From Setaria digitata (lineage: Eukaryota; Nematoda; Chromadorea; Rhabditida; Setariidae), in the NCBI GenBank assembly GCA_003640385.1, contig RCAB01000010.1, positions 124,001 to 188,000 on the forward strand: a DNA stretch of 64,000 nt, in the 5' to 3' direction. Positions 38,940-50,146 of the stretch are shown piece by piece; positions within the stretch are counted from its first letter, which is position 1, and every line of letters starts with the position of its first letter. Made by a program: the position numbers and the translations under genes. The notes below the pieces were generated by a model that made no database searches, was not told where the DNA came from, and saw only the letters and a list, made by a program, of their open reading frames with translations.

Positions 38940-39685
38940 TCATAGTGCAGTCACGGTCTTTACCCAAGTTACGAACAAAACACGCTAAAATGAAGGCTCT
39001 CTAACTAGTGTTCACTATACCTCCTCATAACAGAGACCGGATTTTTCTAGCAAAGAAACGATCATTGGAAATGATACAAAAACTGATAGCATAGCGCAAA
39101 ACGTCTATTTATCTGCGATATTACACGTTTAACAAATGGTCAATTGCAAGAACTCCGACAAGATGCTAATTATAGATGGAGATCTGCTTTAAAATTGCTC
39201 AGAATGTTGACTTCCATGTCGTAACGTGGGAATAACGGGGAAGAAGCGAAATGAGACGAAAACTGCGTAGCAACAATGGATGCTTGATGTGGTGTCCAAT
39301 GGGCATGACTTGACACTGCAAGAGGGAGATAAGCTTGTTGCATTTAGCTGTAGTACAAAGAAGGGCTAACTTGGGAGACGAGATTCGCAACAACAGCAGC
39401 AGCATGAGGAGAACAAAGAAAATAGCCTCGCTGAGCACACTGAACGGTACAATTCGTCGCCCAGACTCATGCATTGCAGAGGAACAAGATCAAAGGAGAT
39501 CTCAAACTAAAGCAGCAACACTCATGCACATACGACGACCTATCCGCACTGCCAACACTCACTGGTTCGAAAGCTACAACTGAGTGCCCCTCCACTAGCT
39601 CATGAACGACAGCTTCCTTACCTTCAGTGATGACTTCCATAGCGCTCCACATCTTTTCTGCAAATTCAGATAACTCAACAACCAT
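38940..39685 (-). CDS. putative 56-aa micropeptide gene, unknown function
   Basis: Three short segments join with correct phases: 39685-39622 (donor G|GTAAGG), 39082-39021 (acceptor GCTATCAG, donor GAG|GTATAG) and 38984-38940 (acceptor ATTTTAG, stop TGA); total 171 nt. The product begins MVVELSEFAEKMWSAMEVIT. The middle (VFVSFPMIVSLLEKSG) is hydrophobic enough to be one membrane helix. The ATG is directly preceded by GCGTCAG, an acceptor-like site. Alternative joins exist: a longer exon 1 using GTGAGT at about 39562, or another frame of exon 3. No homology is recognised. It lies between NDUFS2 and the PWWP gene on the same strand, but chance open frames of this size are common. Confidence 0.25.
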
Positions 39686-40670
39686 CTGACGCCGCAACAA
39701 CAGTTACGGTTCTCAGCGCGACACCTGCAAGGGGCACTTTCATCCATGAGGAACCTCGTCATCCCAACTTTTACACAAATAACTGTACTCTAAGAAATGG
39801 CGAAAAAAAAAACGAGTTCTCCGGAAAATCTCCACACACAGTAACCGCGGATCAGAATTTACTTAGGTTAAACACCAGTGCTACCAAACACAATTTTATT
39901 CTTAATGTAAACTGTAGAAAGACTGGTGGAAACACAAGACCAAATCAATAATCAACTCCATGTGACACACTTTTATAAATCGGAATAAAACGGTGCTTGA
40001 TTGTCCTCGCGAGTTTTATCTAGACTATCGCAAGCTAAATGAAAATACGCTTACAATCAAGGACAACTAAAAGAATACACCCAAATCTATGACCATCTCA
40101 AACAGTAATGACATATTATCCACTGCTGTAATCCGCACCCCAACTCTACAAGGCAGTCCCTTACGCTATCCTTCGCCTTATTACAAACCGTTACTACTAT
40201 TTACGACACGAAGACATAGTTTATAAGTAGCAGCAAAGCTAACATGTTCAGAATGAAAACGATATCGCAACTTAATGCATGATGCAATCGCATCTAAAAC
40301 AACAGCTACCCACGTGCATATATTTATGAATGCATATCTTTATTACTAATTTAGAGATAATACTGACACATATATTCCATATACACATTACACGTACAAT
40401 AAAATGAAAACTGTACAGAAAAAAAAAAAAAAAAAAGAAAAAAGACGCTGAAATAATAAATAAGCAGATAAGTCTGTGTGCCGAACACTGATACAAGAAA
40501 ACCATCTCTTAACTTACCAAACTATAATGTTCAGATAAACTGATGCCAATAAGAAATACTTTTTCCTAAAAAATGCTAAATAAAATCAACAACGAGAAAC
40601 CAACCAGAAAAATCAAAAAGAAAACCGATGCACAGATGTTTCAGAAAGCTAAATTTCACATTTACAATAT
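39686..40670. other. spacer downstream of NDUFS2
   Basis: One kilobase with no supported coding segment. Contains an A-rich tract near 40419-40444 and the NDUFS2 3' UTR. The part nearest 39700 is GC-richer. Confidence 0.5.
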
Positions 40671-43600
40671 TTAACGATCCACTTCACCAAAAACAACATC
40701 CATTGTACCAATAATTGCGACTACATCAGAAATCATACTCATATATGCTAAGTCGTGTAAACCAGCCAAATGCGGGAATCTGAAAAGTTCGAGTCGATTC
40801 TACTTCAAAATAAGCAAAAGAATTAAATGAATATCTTATGCCTAATCGATGGAGAAAATATCACTCTGAAGTAAAACCACGTTAGCTCGTATTTATTACA
40901 CAAGCTACAAAACAAGATATGTTAACAAAGGTACACCTTGAAAGCTTTAGATACAAAAAGTCTAAAATTTTAAATTCCTTATTCTGCTGCAGCTTATTCA
41001 ATACGCAGAACTTTCTCATTATCCTTCATTACCACATAGACTGAGGGACAGCTAATCATATTTGGCAGTTTTTAAGTTAAATTGTTTGTGTTCTGTGGAT
41101 GTATGTATATTTTTAATCCAATCATTCACTTTTCTAAAACAAAAAGAAAAAAATCCCTACGACCGTGTATGCCAGGCAGGCTTTAAAAGTGTTGGATAAA
41201 ACGGTGGAGACCGGAGCTGCTGCAAATTTTTGGTTTTTAGCATAGTGCAAGGTATGCAATGTACTTTCAACTCTACACATTACGATAAACAAAACTCCTC
41301 TTCTCTTCTTCCTCAAAACTTCTTGCCATGAAATTTCTCATACAAAAAAAGTCGCGGTTTCTCACACTTGCGTAACAGACGTGACTAATGAAACCATTAT
41401 TGCCCGTCAACGATTCATAAAGTTTTGCAAAAAGTTATAAAAGCAAGGTTAAAATAGTAGAATATAACGTTCATATCCACACTACCAAATTACAAAAAGC
41501 TGACCCTGGTCCTCGGATAAAGCATCGATATGGTTTTGACGTTCCATCTGCAACTACGTAAGTGCCGTATTCACCGTTTGGAGCTTCTATAGGAACATAA
41601 CAACCACCGGGTGGTACTTGAAAGCCTTCAGAAAAAAATTTAAAATGATGTATAAGTGACTCCATGCTCTCCTGCAAACATTCCGGAGAATAAGCAAAAA
41701 TAAATAAGTGGACTTCAGTAAAAAAAAAAAAGGAAAAGAAACTCCACATTTCTTCTAACCTTCATTTCGTTTCGCTTTGGTGGTACAAGTTTGTGATCGT
41801 CTACTTTAACTTCTCCTGGAGGCATTCTATTCAAACATTCCAGCACAATCCGTAGACTTTGACGCATCTCTTCAAGCCGACATAAGTACCTAAAAATACA
41901 CTGATTTCAATGAGGAACTGAACTAAAAACATCACAGTTACACTTCAGAAAAAAAAGAAACCACAACAAACCATACAATTTTTTTTTTTTTTTTTTATAT
42001 TCTTTTCTTGTTGACTGCCTACCGATCATAACAATCGCCTTTTGTTCCAACAGGTACATCGAACTCGATCTGATCGTAAGTTTCGTATGACTGTGTTTTC
42101 CTCACGTCGTGCTTAATGCCAGATCCACGTAGCATAACACCAGAGAATCCCAAGCTTTGTGCATCTTCCGCTGATATGATACCAATATCACGTGTGCGGC
42201 TCTAAAATTAGAGAATAAAATATATTCTATTGTTAAACTAAGTAAATAGAGCTTACCACAATCAACAAAAAAGATCTGAGTCTGCCCCTTGATTAATAAA
42301 TGCTTTTAAGAGGAGACAAGAGACAATCCCATTTACCTGTCAAAGAAAAGTAAAAAAGAAAAAACTCACCTTCCAGAGTCTATTTTCAGTAAGCATATCT
42401 TCCATTGAATCAATACGTTGTGGAAATTGGATGGCCCAATCATATATGTCATCCAGAAGACCTAGTGGCAAATCCCACGCCACTCCACCAGGCCTTATGT
42501 AATTCACATGCATCCTGGCCCCAGAAACTCTCTCACTGAAATCAGGCCTGTTAAAAACCTAACCAGGAATAAAAAAAACTAGAAACTAATCTCTGAATAG
42601 GACCAGAAGGACCTGGACACAGTTTTCTTGGGTTCAAATCTTATTTTGAGCGTACAGTCCCTAAAAACTGCTGAGTACCAAAGAGTAAACCAAGCCACTG
42701 CGAAAGGAATAAATTTTCGGGAACAATTTAAGAACAACAATGGAAATAAAATGAACAAGCTTATCGCAGCAAGAGATAACTTTCAAAAGTCACTGCGCAG
42801 GCACATCATAAAATGATATCTCAGATTTAATAACATAAATGACCCATCTACAAATGCTTTCGTCACGAAAAAACTTAAGGTGTCTTACGGGAAATAGCTT
42901 TTGCAACCACAATCAAATCCACCTAAATAATATGGCAGCAGGGAATTTGAACTCGACTTCTTCAAAGACAAAACACGATGCAGAGAATATATTAAGATAA
43001 TATATTCTAATATATATTCTTGATGTATTAAGAATAGATTATCAGCCAGAGTGACTGGTAACACTAATGAAGACCAAAAAACTTGGACCGACCTGGTAAA
43101 ACAAGAAGACTATACTCAATTCAAACCTTTGAACAATGTATACTATGGTCCATAACAGCAACTTCACAAGAATTTTTTCAACATCAGAAGGGAATACTGT
43201 ATGATGTCGGAGATATCCGAAAAGTTCAGAGAAATCTGTGAAGAGAAAATATAGTTCAAATCAGGTTTACTACTAACAGCAATTTTCGCTTGACTATCGC
43301 CATTTCTTTAGAAAGTTCCCGAGTATGAGAGTAAGCGGGAAAGATCAGCAGACCTAAATACCAACATCAAAGAAAAACATAAAAAGAACTTCTCTAGAAT
43401 AGAAGTATTGCAAACACGAAAAGAACATTAACTTCGCATATCTTGCGTATAAATTACGAAAGAATAATTCAACATTTAAAAAAATGAAGGAGAGAGAATG
43501 ACTAGTAATATACTTGTGCACAATGTCAGCTTTAAAGTAGTGGAGGGAAGAAACAGTCAGCCTCGACGAAAACAAAGGAAGAAGAAAACGAAGAGTCCCG

Positions 43601-44908
43601 ATGAACTTGCCCAAGTTCTATAACAACGCTCCACCATTTTATTGTTGGATTCTCGACTGAAATTATATCCTACATAGATCAGATATACATTTGCCCTTAG
43701 AAAACAGAAAGCCCTAATCAGCGAACAAACTGTATATATTGCTGCAATTACAAGTGAAGAAAAAAAAAAAAACTCTTATTATGAGACATGTTGTGTTCAT
43801 CTCACCAGTAAACGAACACTTGTGTTCATCTCACCAGTAAACGAACAGAAAATAATGCATTACTTAGATGTGGAAGACCAAAATTACCGGCTTAAAGCAT
43901 TTAAATCAAAACTGTTTACTTGAATTCGAATAATTTTTCACGTTCTTCAAACATCCAAAACAAAGGCGTCATAGCACCAATATCGAGTGCATGCGTCACA
44001 ATACTAAATGTATGATTTGCAAGACGGTTTAGTTCGGCGAATAATGCTGTAAAAAATTTATTAATTACGACATAAACAAAATATGGATTTCTACACGTTA
44101 AAAGAAATGCATACTGCGGATCCACTTAGCTCGAACAGGTATTTCAATTCCCAATAACTTTTCAACAGCCAATGCAAAGCCTTGCTCATTTGTGAGCATC
44201 GTAATATAATCCAAACGATCAAAATATGGCAAAGCTTGCGTGTATGTCTTATATTCAATCAGCTTTTCTGTAGCACGGTGTAACAACCCAATATGCGGTG
44301 TAGCCTTCATGACTATCTAAAAATGAAAACATAGTGAATAAAGAATATGGTAGATTTTGAGTAAGAAAAGATGAACAGCGAAAGAATAAACGAACTTCAT
44401 TATCTAATTCTAAAACCAATCGCAGTACACCATGAGCTGCTGGATGTTGCGGACCGAAATTCAGAAGGTAATAATGTAGCGGTTTTTCATGGCATTCCGT
44501 AATATCTGACAATCCAGGCCTTCGGCAATAATCTTCTAAAAGATTGCCCGTTCCAACATGTTTCTCGTATTCCGTTACCTTAGCCACCCAAACACGACCC
44601 ATCACGCTTGCTTTCTAAATTAGATATTAACTTTTCGGTTATGTATTAGATACAATTAGATTCAAACACCGCACCACAATGCAATGTATTATTCTAATAA
44701 CCTGCAATTATGTCGCTTATGCTATTACCAATAAAACATGAGAGCCATAACTGCATATTTTCTGATAAAGGCATACCTTAAACTCACGCTGAAACTTTGC
44801 ATCTGGAAACCATAGTGCATGGGAAAACCGAGTACTCTGTACCGCAGAAGAAATCAAGCTAGGTCGAAGCATAAACAACAGTGAAGGAGAAAAACGACAT
44901 GCAGTCAT
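40671..44908 (-). CDS. NDUFS2: NADH:ubiquinone oxidoreductase 49-kDa subunit (NDUFS2), complete
   Basis: Core subunit of mitochondrial complex I; with NDUFS7 it forms the ubiquinone-reduction site (C. elegans orthologs include gas-1). Exons: 44908-44777, 44614-44396, 44316-44115, 44046-43920, 42547-42370, 42201-42023, 41889-41760, 41671-41505, 40779-40671; total 1443 nt, 480 aa, the usual length. The first 35 or so residues ([20 protein letters not shown]...) are basic, hydroxylated and free of acids until the mature part, as in a matrix-targeting presequence. Diagnostic blocks are [20 protein letters not shown] (about residues 95-114), [76 protein letters not shown] and the C-terminus [21 protein letters not shown] ends five bases before the ATG, a likely SL acceptor. 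Intron 4 (43919-42548) is the longest. It heads three same-strand genes. Confidence 0.97.
43792..43847. repeat. tandem duplication, two 27-bp copies, 29-bp period
   Basis: Copies at 43792-43818 and 43821-43847 are identical over the unit beginning TGTGTTCATCTCACCAGTAA. It lies in the fourth intron of NDUFS2, so has no coding effect; it looks recent. Confidence 0.9.
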
Positions 44909-46460
44909 GCCTGCTGAAATAATAGGATGTTTAAAAAAATGGATTACTACCAATTTACCGCATAAGTACAATGAAGCTTTATGCTTCGAGATTTAATTAC
45001 TGTATTACACGGCCTACATAGACAAATAAGGTCCTAGTTAAATATCAGCAAGAGTTAACTGTCGTCTGCAAACAACTGTAACCACATCACCTCAGGAACC
45101 ACATACTATAACAAGTTTCTTCACTAACGCAACTAATACAGTACCATCTTATTTCACACTTCAATAAAGCCCAATCCCTCCTTCTCAGTACTCCGAATGC
45201 AACACTAATGTCTCATCAAATGCCAAGTGGAGCAATCAGTATACCGAACAGTTTAATCGGCTTAAAACTGGAGTCAGTATTGTATTTTAAGCAGCCACTA
45301 CTGTCCTCGCATAACTGAGAATAGACTTAAGGTAACACACATGTTCATTAAGAAAATTGCTAATCTTTTCTAGCCACCATAAGATGTGGGGTTCAGGTAC
45401 TGCCAAGCAAGGAAATGTTTTCTGCACAGCAAAACCGTTCAACACATGTAACAGAAAATTTACCATTTTACGAGTTACAAAAAGACCATATTGCACAACA
45501 AATCTGGAATACATTCGGTAACAAGGCTGATAAAAGCAACAAGCAGTCGAGAAGAATCAGAAGATGGTATTCCAAAAATAAGTGGACTCATTGCTTCGAA
45601 GCATACTTGGAAATGTAATCATACCTGACATCTAATATTTTCATCTCGATAATTCGCATTAAGTTCTCCAATGCAAAAAAACAAGATAGTTTTAGTGCCG
45701 GCCAAACTGGGTGATCGATCTTGACAGGCTATGTAAAAGCGTGGCTGGAACCCATCAGGTGATCAGTTACGTTTTTGCTCCTAGGTGACCGACACAGCTT
45801 AGTTTCATTTAAGAATTAGTTTATAAAATTCTCCTTTATCGACAGGAACAACTATTAATTTGGTATATATTCAGCAGCTTAACCTGACTACCTACCCCTC
45901 ATTTGCCTTTGCCAAGTAAAAGGATCATAAGGGTCATGGTATCTCGTTCAGATTATGTTACAATAGATGCAACACATAAAGCCCTGACTACTGAATCCTA
46001 GCAGAACCAAACTCCTCAAGACGATTGATTTTCTGCCTTCCTTTATATCTATCACCTGCAAGAAATTCAACGAAGTAGCCACTGAGGTAAGATGCTCATG
46101 CCAATTAAGCAGTTTGAGCATGTTTCAAATTACTACGTAGAACGCGAAGTTCCTCGTCCACTTCTCGAAATATTTCATTACAGATATTTTTCTACATTGT
46201 GAAATCCATTTTTTTTTTATGGATTCAGATCTAAAATGCCTACCGAACTGTAAGAAAAAGGTTACAATTAAACTGTAGAGAAACACAGTAAACTACAAGT
46301 CAATTTCTCTTAGTATTCTTCCTTCTTCAAAACTTGAATCATCGTAATGTATTTCATTTTACCATTTTTGACCTCTTATAGCTTGGCTCTCGAGGCAGTG
46401 GAAAAGAGCATGCCACCTGAATCCTAGATATTACATGATCCTTTCTCAGAAACACAAGTG

Positions 46461-46604
46461 TCGCAAACTTTTTCGATAAGGGAATGACAGTGGTTAATTG
46501 TAGAAAATATATATATTTTTATTATGTCGTGAAATCGCAAACTTTTTCGATAAGGGAATGACAGTGGTTAATTGCAGAAAATATATATATTTTTATTATG
46601 TCGT
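46461..46604. repeat. tandem repeat, two 70-bp copies, 74-bp period
   Basis: Copies at 46461-46530 and 46535-46604 match at all but one base (T/C in ATTGTAG/ATTGCAG) and are separated by GAAA. Each contains an internal AATATATATATTTTTATTAT run. Near-identity implies recent duplication. The second copy runs directly into a perfect palindrome. Confidence 0.92.
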
Positions 46605-46633
46605 TAATTGGCTTATATATATAAGCCAATTAA
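46604..46633. repeat. perfect 30-bp palindrome
   Basis: The 15-bp half TTAATTGGCTTATAT is followed at once by its exact reverse complement, with no spacer. It abuts the end of the tandem repeat at 46461-46604, which suggests one mutational or mobile-element event made both. Confidence 0.92.
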
Positions 46634-48509
46634 TGGCGTAATAAAGGAGCTTATCAATTTCCTGTATTGAATTATCCAGGAAAAGGGATTATAAACCTAC
46701 AGAATTCCGTATTTCTACCGCGCCAGCGTATGAGTGCAGTTATTTGCTATAGAGATATTAGAGGAAAACTTGGACGCCACATTAAAAAAACAAGCACGAA
46801 AAACCTATTTAACCTTTTCCAGATATTAATGAACCAAAAACTTACTGTGCGTTCAATGCTGCTAACAGTGCGATCATTTATTGGCAAAATTTTGGATTTC
46901 TGCTAAAGACAAGTGATAATCAAACAGAGGCTAACCATTAAAAGCACAACTGAACATGGATATAATCATACTAACCTTACTAAGAAATCATCAATGTGAC
47001 TATGTCTCACAGTACATCTAAAGCAAGTTATCTCTAATCACAAGCTGTTTCTGGTCTTTCTCAATCAATTTTCATCAAAAATGAACAATCAAGAAATCAG
47101 GAGATTGAGCGAGAATTTGAAACCAAGAAAAAACAGCTATGTACATTTGAGAACCTGCTACTTACTGTATGAGTATCTTCAGATAAGATTGTTTTCCTCG
47201 AAAGCATCAAATTCCTATTGTTAAGAATATTTAGTAAAGTTATAACAACTGTTACATTGTCATGAAAAAAGTATCTCCTTAGTCTATACTGAAAGAATCG
47301 GAAAGACGTCCACAACTTTCCTTTGAAAAACTAAAATCAGCTTTAGCTAAACGTCCTGGGAGAATAATCTTATTGATTTATAGATTTTGGACATAAAATT
47401 GTTTCTTTGGTAGAATAAGCTAGAATTCTTTATAATTCATATAAATATGAGAAAATTATCGCAATATCATGAAAACCAATTATTTCTCTCGTGAAAATTA
47501 TCCTGCAAGCAAACATTGGATTTTGAAATTGAAAAAGTAGCATGATTAATTTATGCAAGGGAAAAAGAGAACAGACAGTGTCAATTTCAACAAATATGAT
47601 ACATAGCGATATATCAATATGTTCCAAAAAAAAAGATATTGCATCAAATATTAAGGAATAGAATGGCACCTAGACGTAAGAAAGAGCAGCAATGGGGTAA
47701 AAATTGTTTCTGTGTTCCCATGCACGAAATTGCACGATCAATAGCCTTTTTTTAAATCGTACAAATACAAATACTATTGATAATGCCACTGCTACTTGCA
47801 GTAATTACCTGATTCTTCTGACCAATTCAATCCCGCTCTAATTCTACTCTAAGAACGTCTAGCTCTCTAAAAACCTTTAACATAAATCAGCACGCTGGTA
47901 AACGGAAGAGGAAGGAATTGATCACAGGAAATGAACCAAGCATTTTTTTAATTATAAAAAAAAAAAACAGAAAAAATTGCGTTTTATTACCTTTACCATG
48001 GAAAGAAACTAGTAAATACTTTCACACGTGTTAATTTATATTTCTCAGTTAGCTAGTACTTCATTAACTACTAAAATTATTCAGAGTAGAGTGAATCTTA
48101 TCTTTAGGATGAACAAAAGTCATCTTGCTTCTCATATAGGACCGGTAATGATGAGAGATGCGTTAACCTCAAAGCATATATATATAATAGATTATTAATT
48201 GAACACTTTGAAACGTAAACAATCCCATATTAAAAATGGCACTGGCTTTTCGTTTACCACCAGGATCTCGTCTACTGCTTTTGGAATTCCTGGAGATCTT
48301 GCAGAGATGAGCTTCTATCATTCGTTTATAATTTAGAATACTGATGTCATTACAACTAACCAATTTACTCATATGTCTTGGACGCAAATAAATCGACATC
48401 AAATCATCTGCGATAAATTTAATAAAAAATAATAAAAAAATAGATACCAAGAAAGTACAGGAATTTATTGTTCAACAGGTGTAAAGAGCTTATTCAACAA
48501 TATTAGAGC

Positions 48510-48761
48510 TTAGTCTAAGGTAGTGGCAAGATCAATGCATCTCGTATGAATAGCAGTTCTCAAACTATTACTGTTAGCTGAACGGGAGAACAGATCTTTC
48601 ATCACATAATTTTTAATACTGCGACACTGCTTACGGACCGAATCATTGTCCGCCAGAGTGGCTGCCTTGGCAACAAAGCGAAAACGATAGTCAAATTTCA
48701 ATCAGTATATTGCAAGCAGTTGAACAGTTTCTGAGTATGCATCACAAAATGCCAGGAAAAT
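48510..48761 (-). pseudogene. coding-like continuation beyond the stop of the 48762-50146 gene
   Basis: Directly after the TAA at 48764-48762 the same frame stays open for 19 codons (...FLAFCDAYSETVQLLAIY), meets a TGA, then stays open for 63 codons (KFDYRFRFVAKAATLADNDS... to TLD) until 48510. The last piece has coding-like, GC-rich codons and no acceptor between the TGA and its start. An AATAAA on the minus strand lies about 40 bases past its end. It could be a C-terminus lost by two nonsense mutations, a separate decayed exon, or a chance frame. Confidence 0.3.
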
Positions 48762-50146
48762 TTAAGCAATTTCGATTCGTGGCAACTTGGCCCATCGGCG
48801 TAACTTAGAATTCCATTGCATCACTTCCATCCTTTGATTTTCCTGACTGTGGAACGAAATTAGTCGGTTCATTAATGTTACGAATGAATATCAAACCTTC
48901 TCAATAATTATATGGAAAACACATTATGCAGCCCCACTAATAGGTAAAACCTTCAAACTTTCCAAACAAAGCGAGCACATTATGCCTTCGATCTACTGGT
49001 TTTTAATGTACAATATGGAAGTGTGAACTTCCAGCTGTCACATGTAAAGCATCTGTGCTGTGTGAGTTCCCACAATAAAATTTGCTATCTCACTACTAAC
49101 ATAAATGGACTGTTTGAAAATCTGGTAAGTAATAAGACATTTGAATGGTTTATAAAGCGGAAAACGTTCGTTCCACTTCAAATATATAATTTTCAAAAGT
49201 ACTTGATCTAGTCTGGATCACTAGGATCGTATAAACGGTCTAACAAAAAAAAAAAAAAAGCAAATAGAAAACAAACCCTGGCAAATTCATAACGAACGCG
49301 GAACCAGCTGCCTGGAATATGACTTGTTCTTTAGCCAACCATAAGTGAGGTATCGACGACTCGGCTTTTTCGGTACTTGATGGAAATGACAGTCTCAGCA
49401 ATAATTGGAGGAATGATTTGACGGTTAGTACATTGAAGTTCTTGTACATCCTGCGGTTTGTATAAAGTGTGTCGGATATAGGTGGACAATCAGAGGAAGA
49501 TATTTGTACCGGATGATAGAAAAATCTTGTCATAAAAAAACTATAAATCGACAAGTGAAACAAGCACTCCATCACAAGTTCAAAGCATCAACTACTTTCC
49601 AAGGTATTACAACTTGCAAAGCATTTAATGCGCCAAAATTTTCATTGACACTTGTACCCTCTCTACTTGCGCTAGTTACATGGTCACTAAATCCAATCGA
49701 GAAATAATTTGCTTCGCACCACTGAAAATCGGATCTCTCATGTTGGCTGTAATTATATTCACATTAAAAGCAACATTTGGTGTTAATTACTACCTAGATA
49801 ATTCCAGTAAAAAAAAAGAGCCACCAGTATCCAACATGATAATTTTAGCCCAGCTTAAGAGGATAATCGCCAGTCTACTAGTATCGTACAATTTTAGATC
49901 ATGCCAGTTTGCACATGCAGTGAATTCAGTAAATTACTGAAAGGAACTTGCCAATTCAGAATTCCGTGGACAATATAATTCATATATTTATTTAGAACAG
50001 AGCAAACTTTTGTACGGCACCAGGGCGGACAATGATGATCAAGGTCAACTCTCACTATGCATTGGTCCAGGTTACCTGAGACGACAGAAGGAGCCCGAGC
50101 GATAGCATCCATAACAACAACTCTCCACCATTTCGATTGTCTCCAT
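48762..50146 (-). CDS. unidentified gene, 219-aa product by this model
   Basis: Five segments join with consistent phases and sum to 660 nt: 50146-50076, 49877-49794, 49746-49576, 49525-49277, 48846-48762. All use GT donors and AG acceptors; three introns are about 47-200 nt and one is 430 nt. Base composition and residue content look coding. The first part is cysteine-rich (ESCCYGCYRSGSFCRL) followed by a hydrophobic stretch (LAIILLSWAKIIML) that could be a membrane segment. Later comes DFQWCEANYFSIGFSDHVTS, then a leucine-rich stretch (LTVKSFLQLLLRLSF), and a basic C-terminus (NSKLRRWAKLPRIEIA). I do not recognise a family. Exon 1 and the last exon are the least certain; a larger gene or a pseudogene is possible. 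It is divergent from TBCK (starts 1.3 kb apart). Confidence 0.42.

Larger units (their letters stand above)
44909..48500. other. intergenic, NDUFS2 upstream region
   Basis: About 3.6 kb with no supported gene on either strand; short open frames lack splice support. It includes the NDUFS2 promoter side and the repeat/palindrome at 46461-46633. A coding-like minus-strand block at 48419-48180 follows a good acceptor (TTTATCGCAG) but has no phased partner. Confidence 0.45.

Noticed and set aside
45680..45800. Possible structured RNA in a GC-richer, partly self-complementary stretch
   Set aside because: No cloverleaf, box motifs or known RNA pattern could be drawn by hand; a covariance-model search (Infernal/tRNAscan) would be needed.
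46667..46906. 79-codon plus-strand frame after the palindrome
   Set aside because: No similarity, promoter or splice support; composition is like the surrounding non-coding DNA.
49990..50060. DHHC palmitoyltransferase motif: minus-strand reading CIVRVDLDHHCPPWC
   Set aside because: Only the DHHC-like core is present. The upstream cysteine/histidine pattern, flanking membrane helices and NxxG context are missing, and the segment falls in an intron of the model here. Treated as coincidence.
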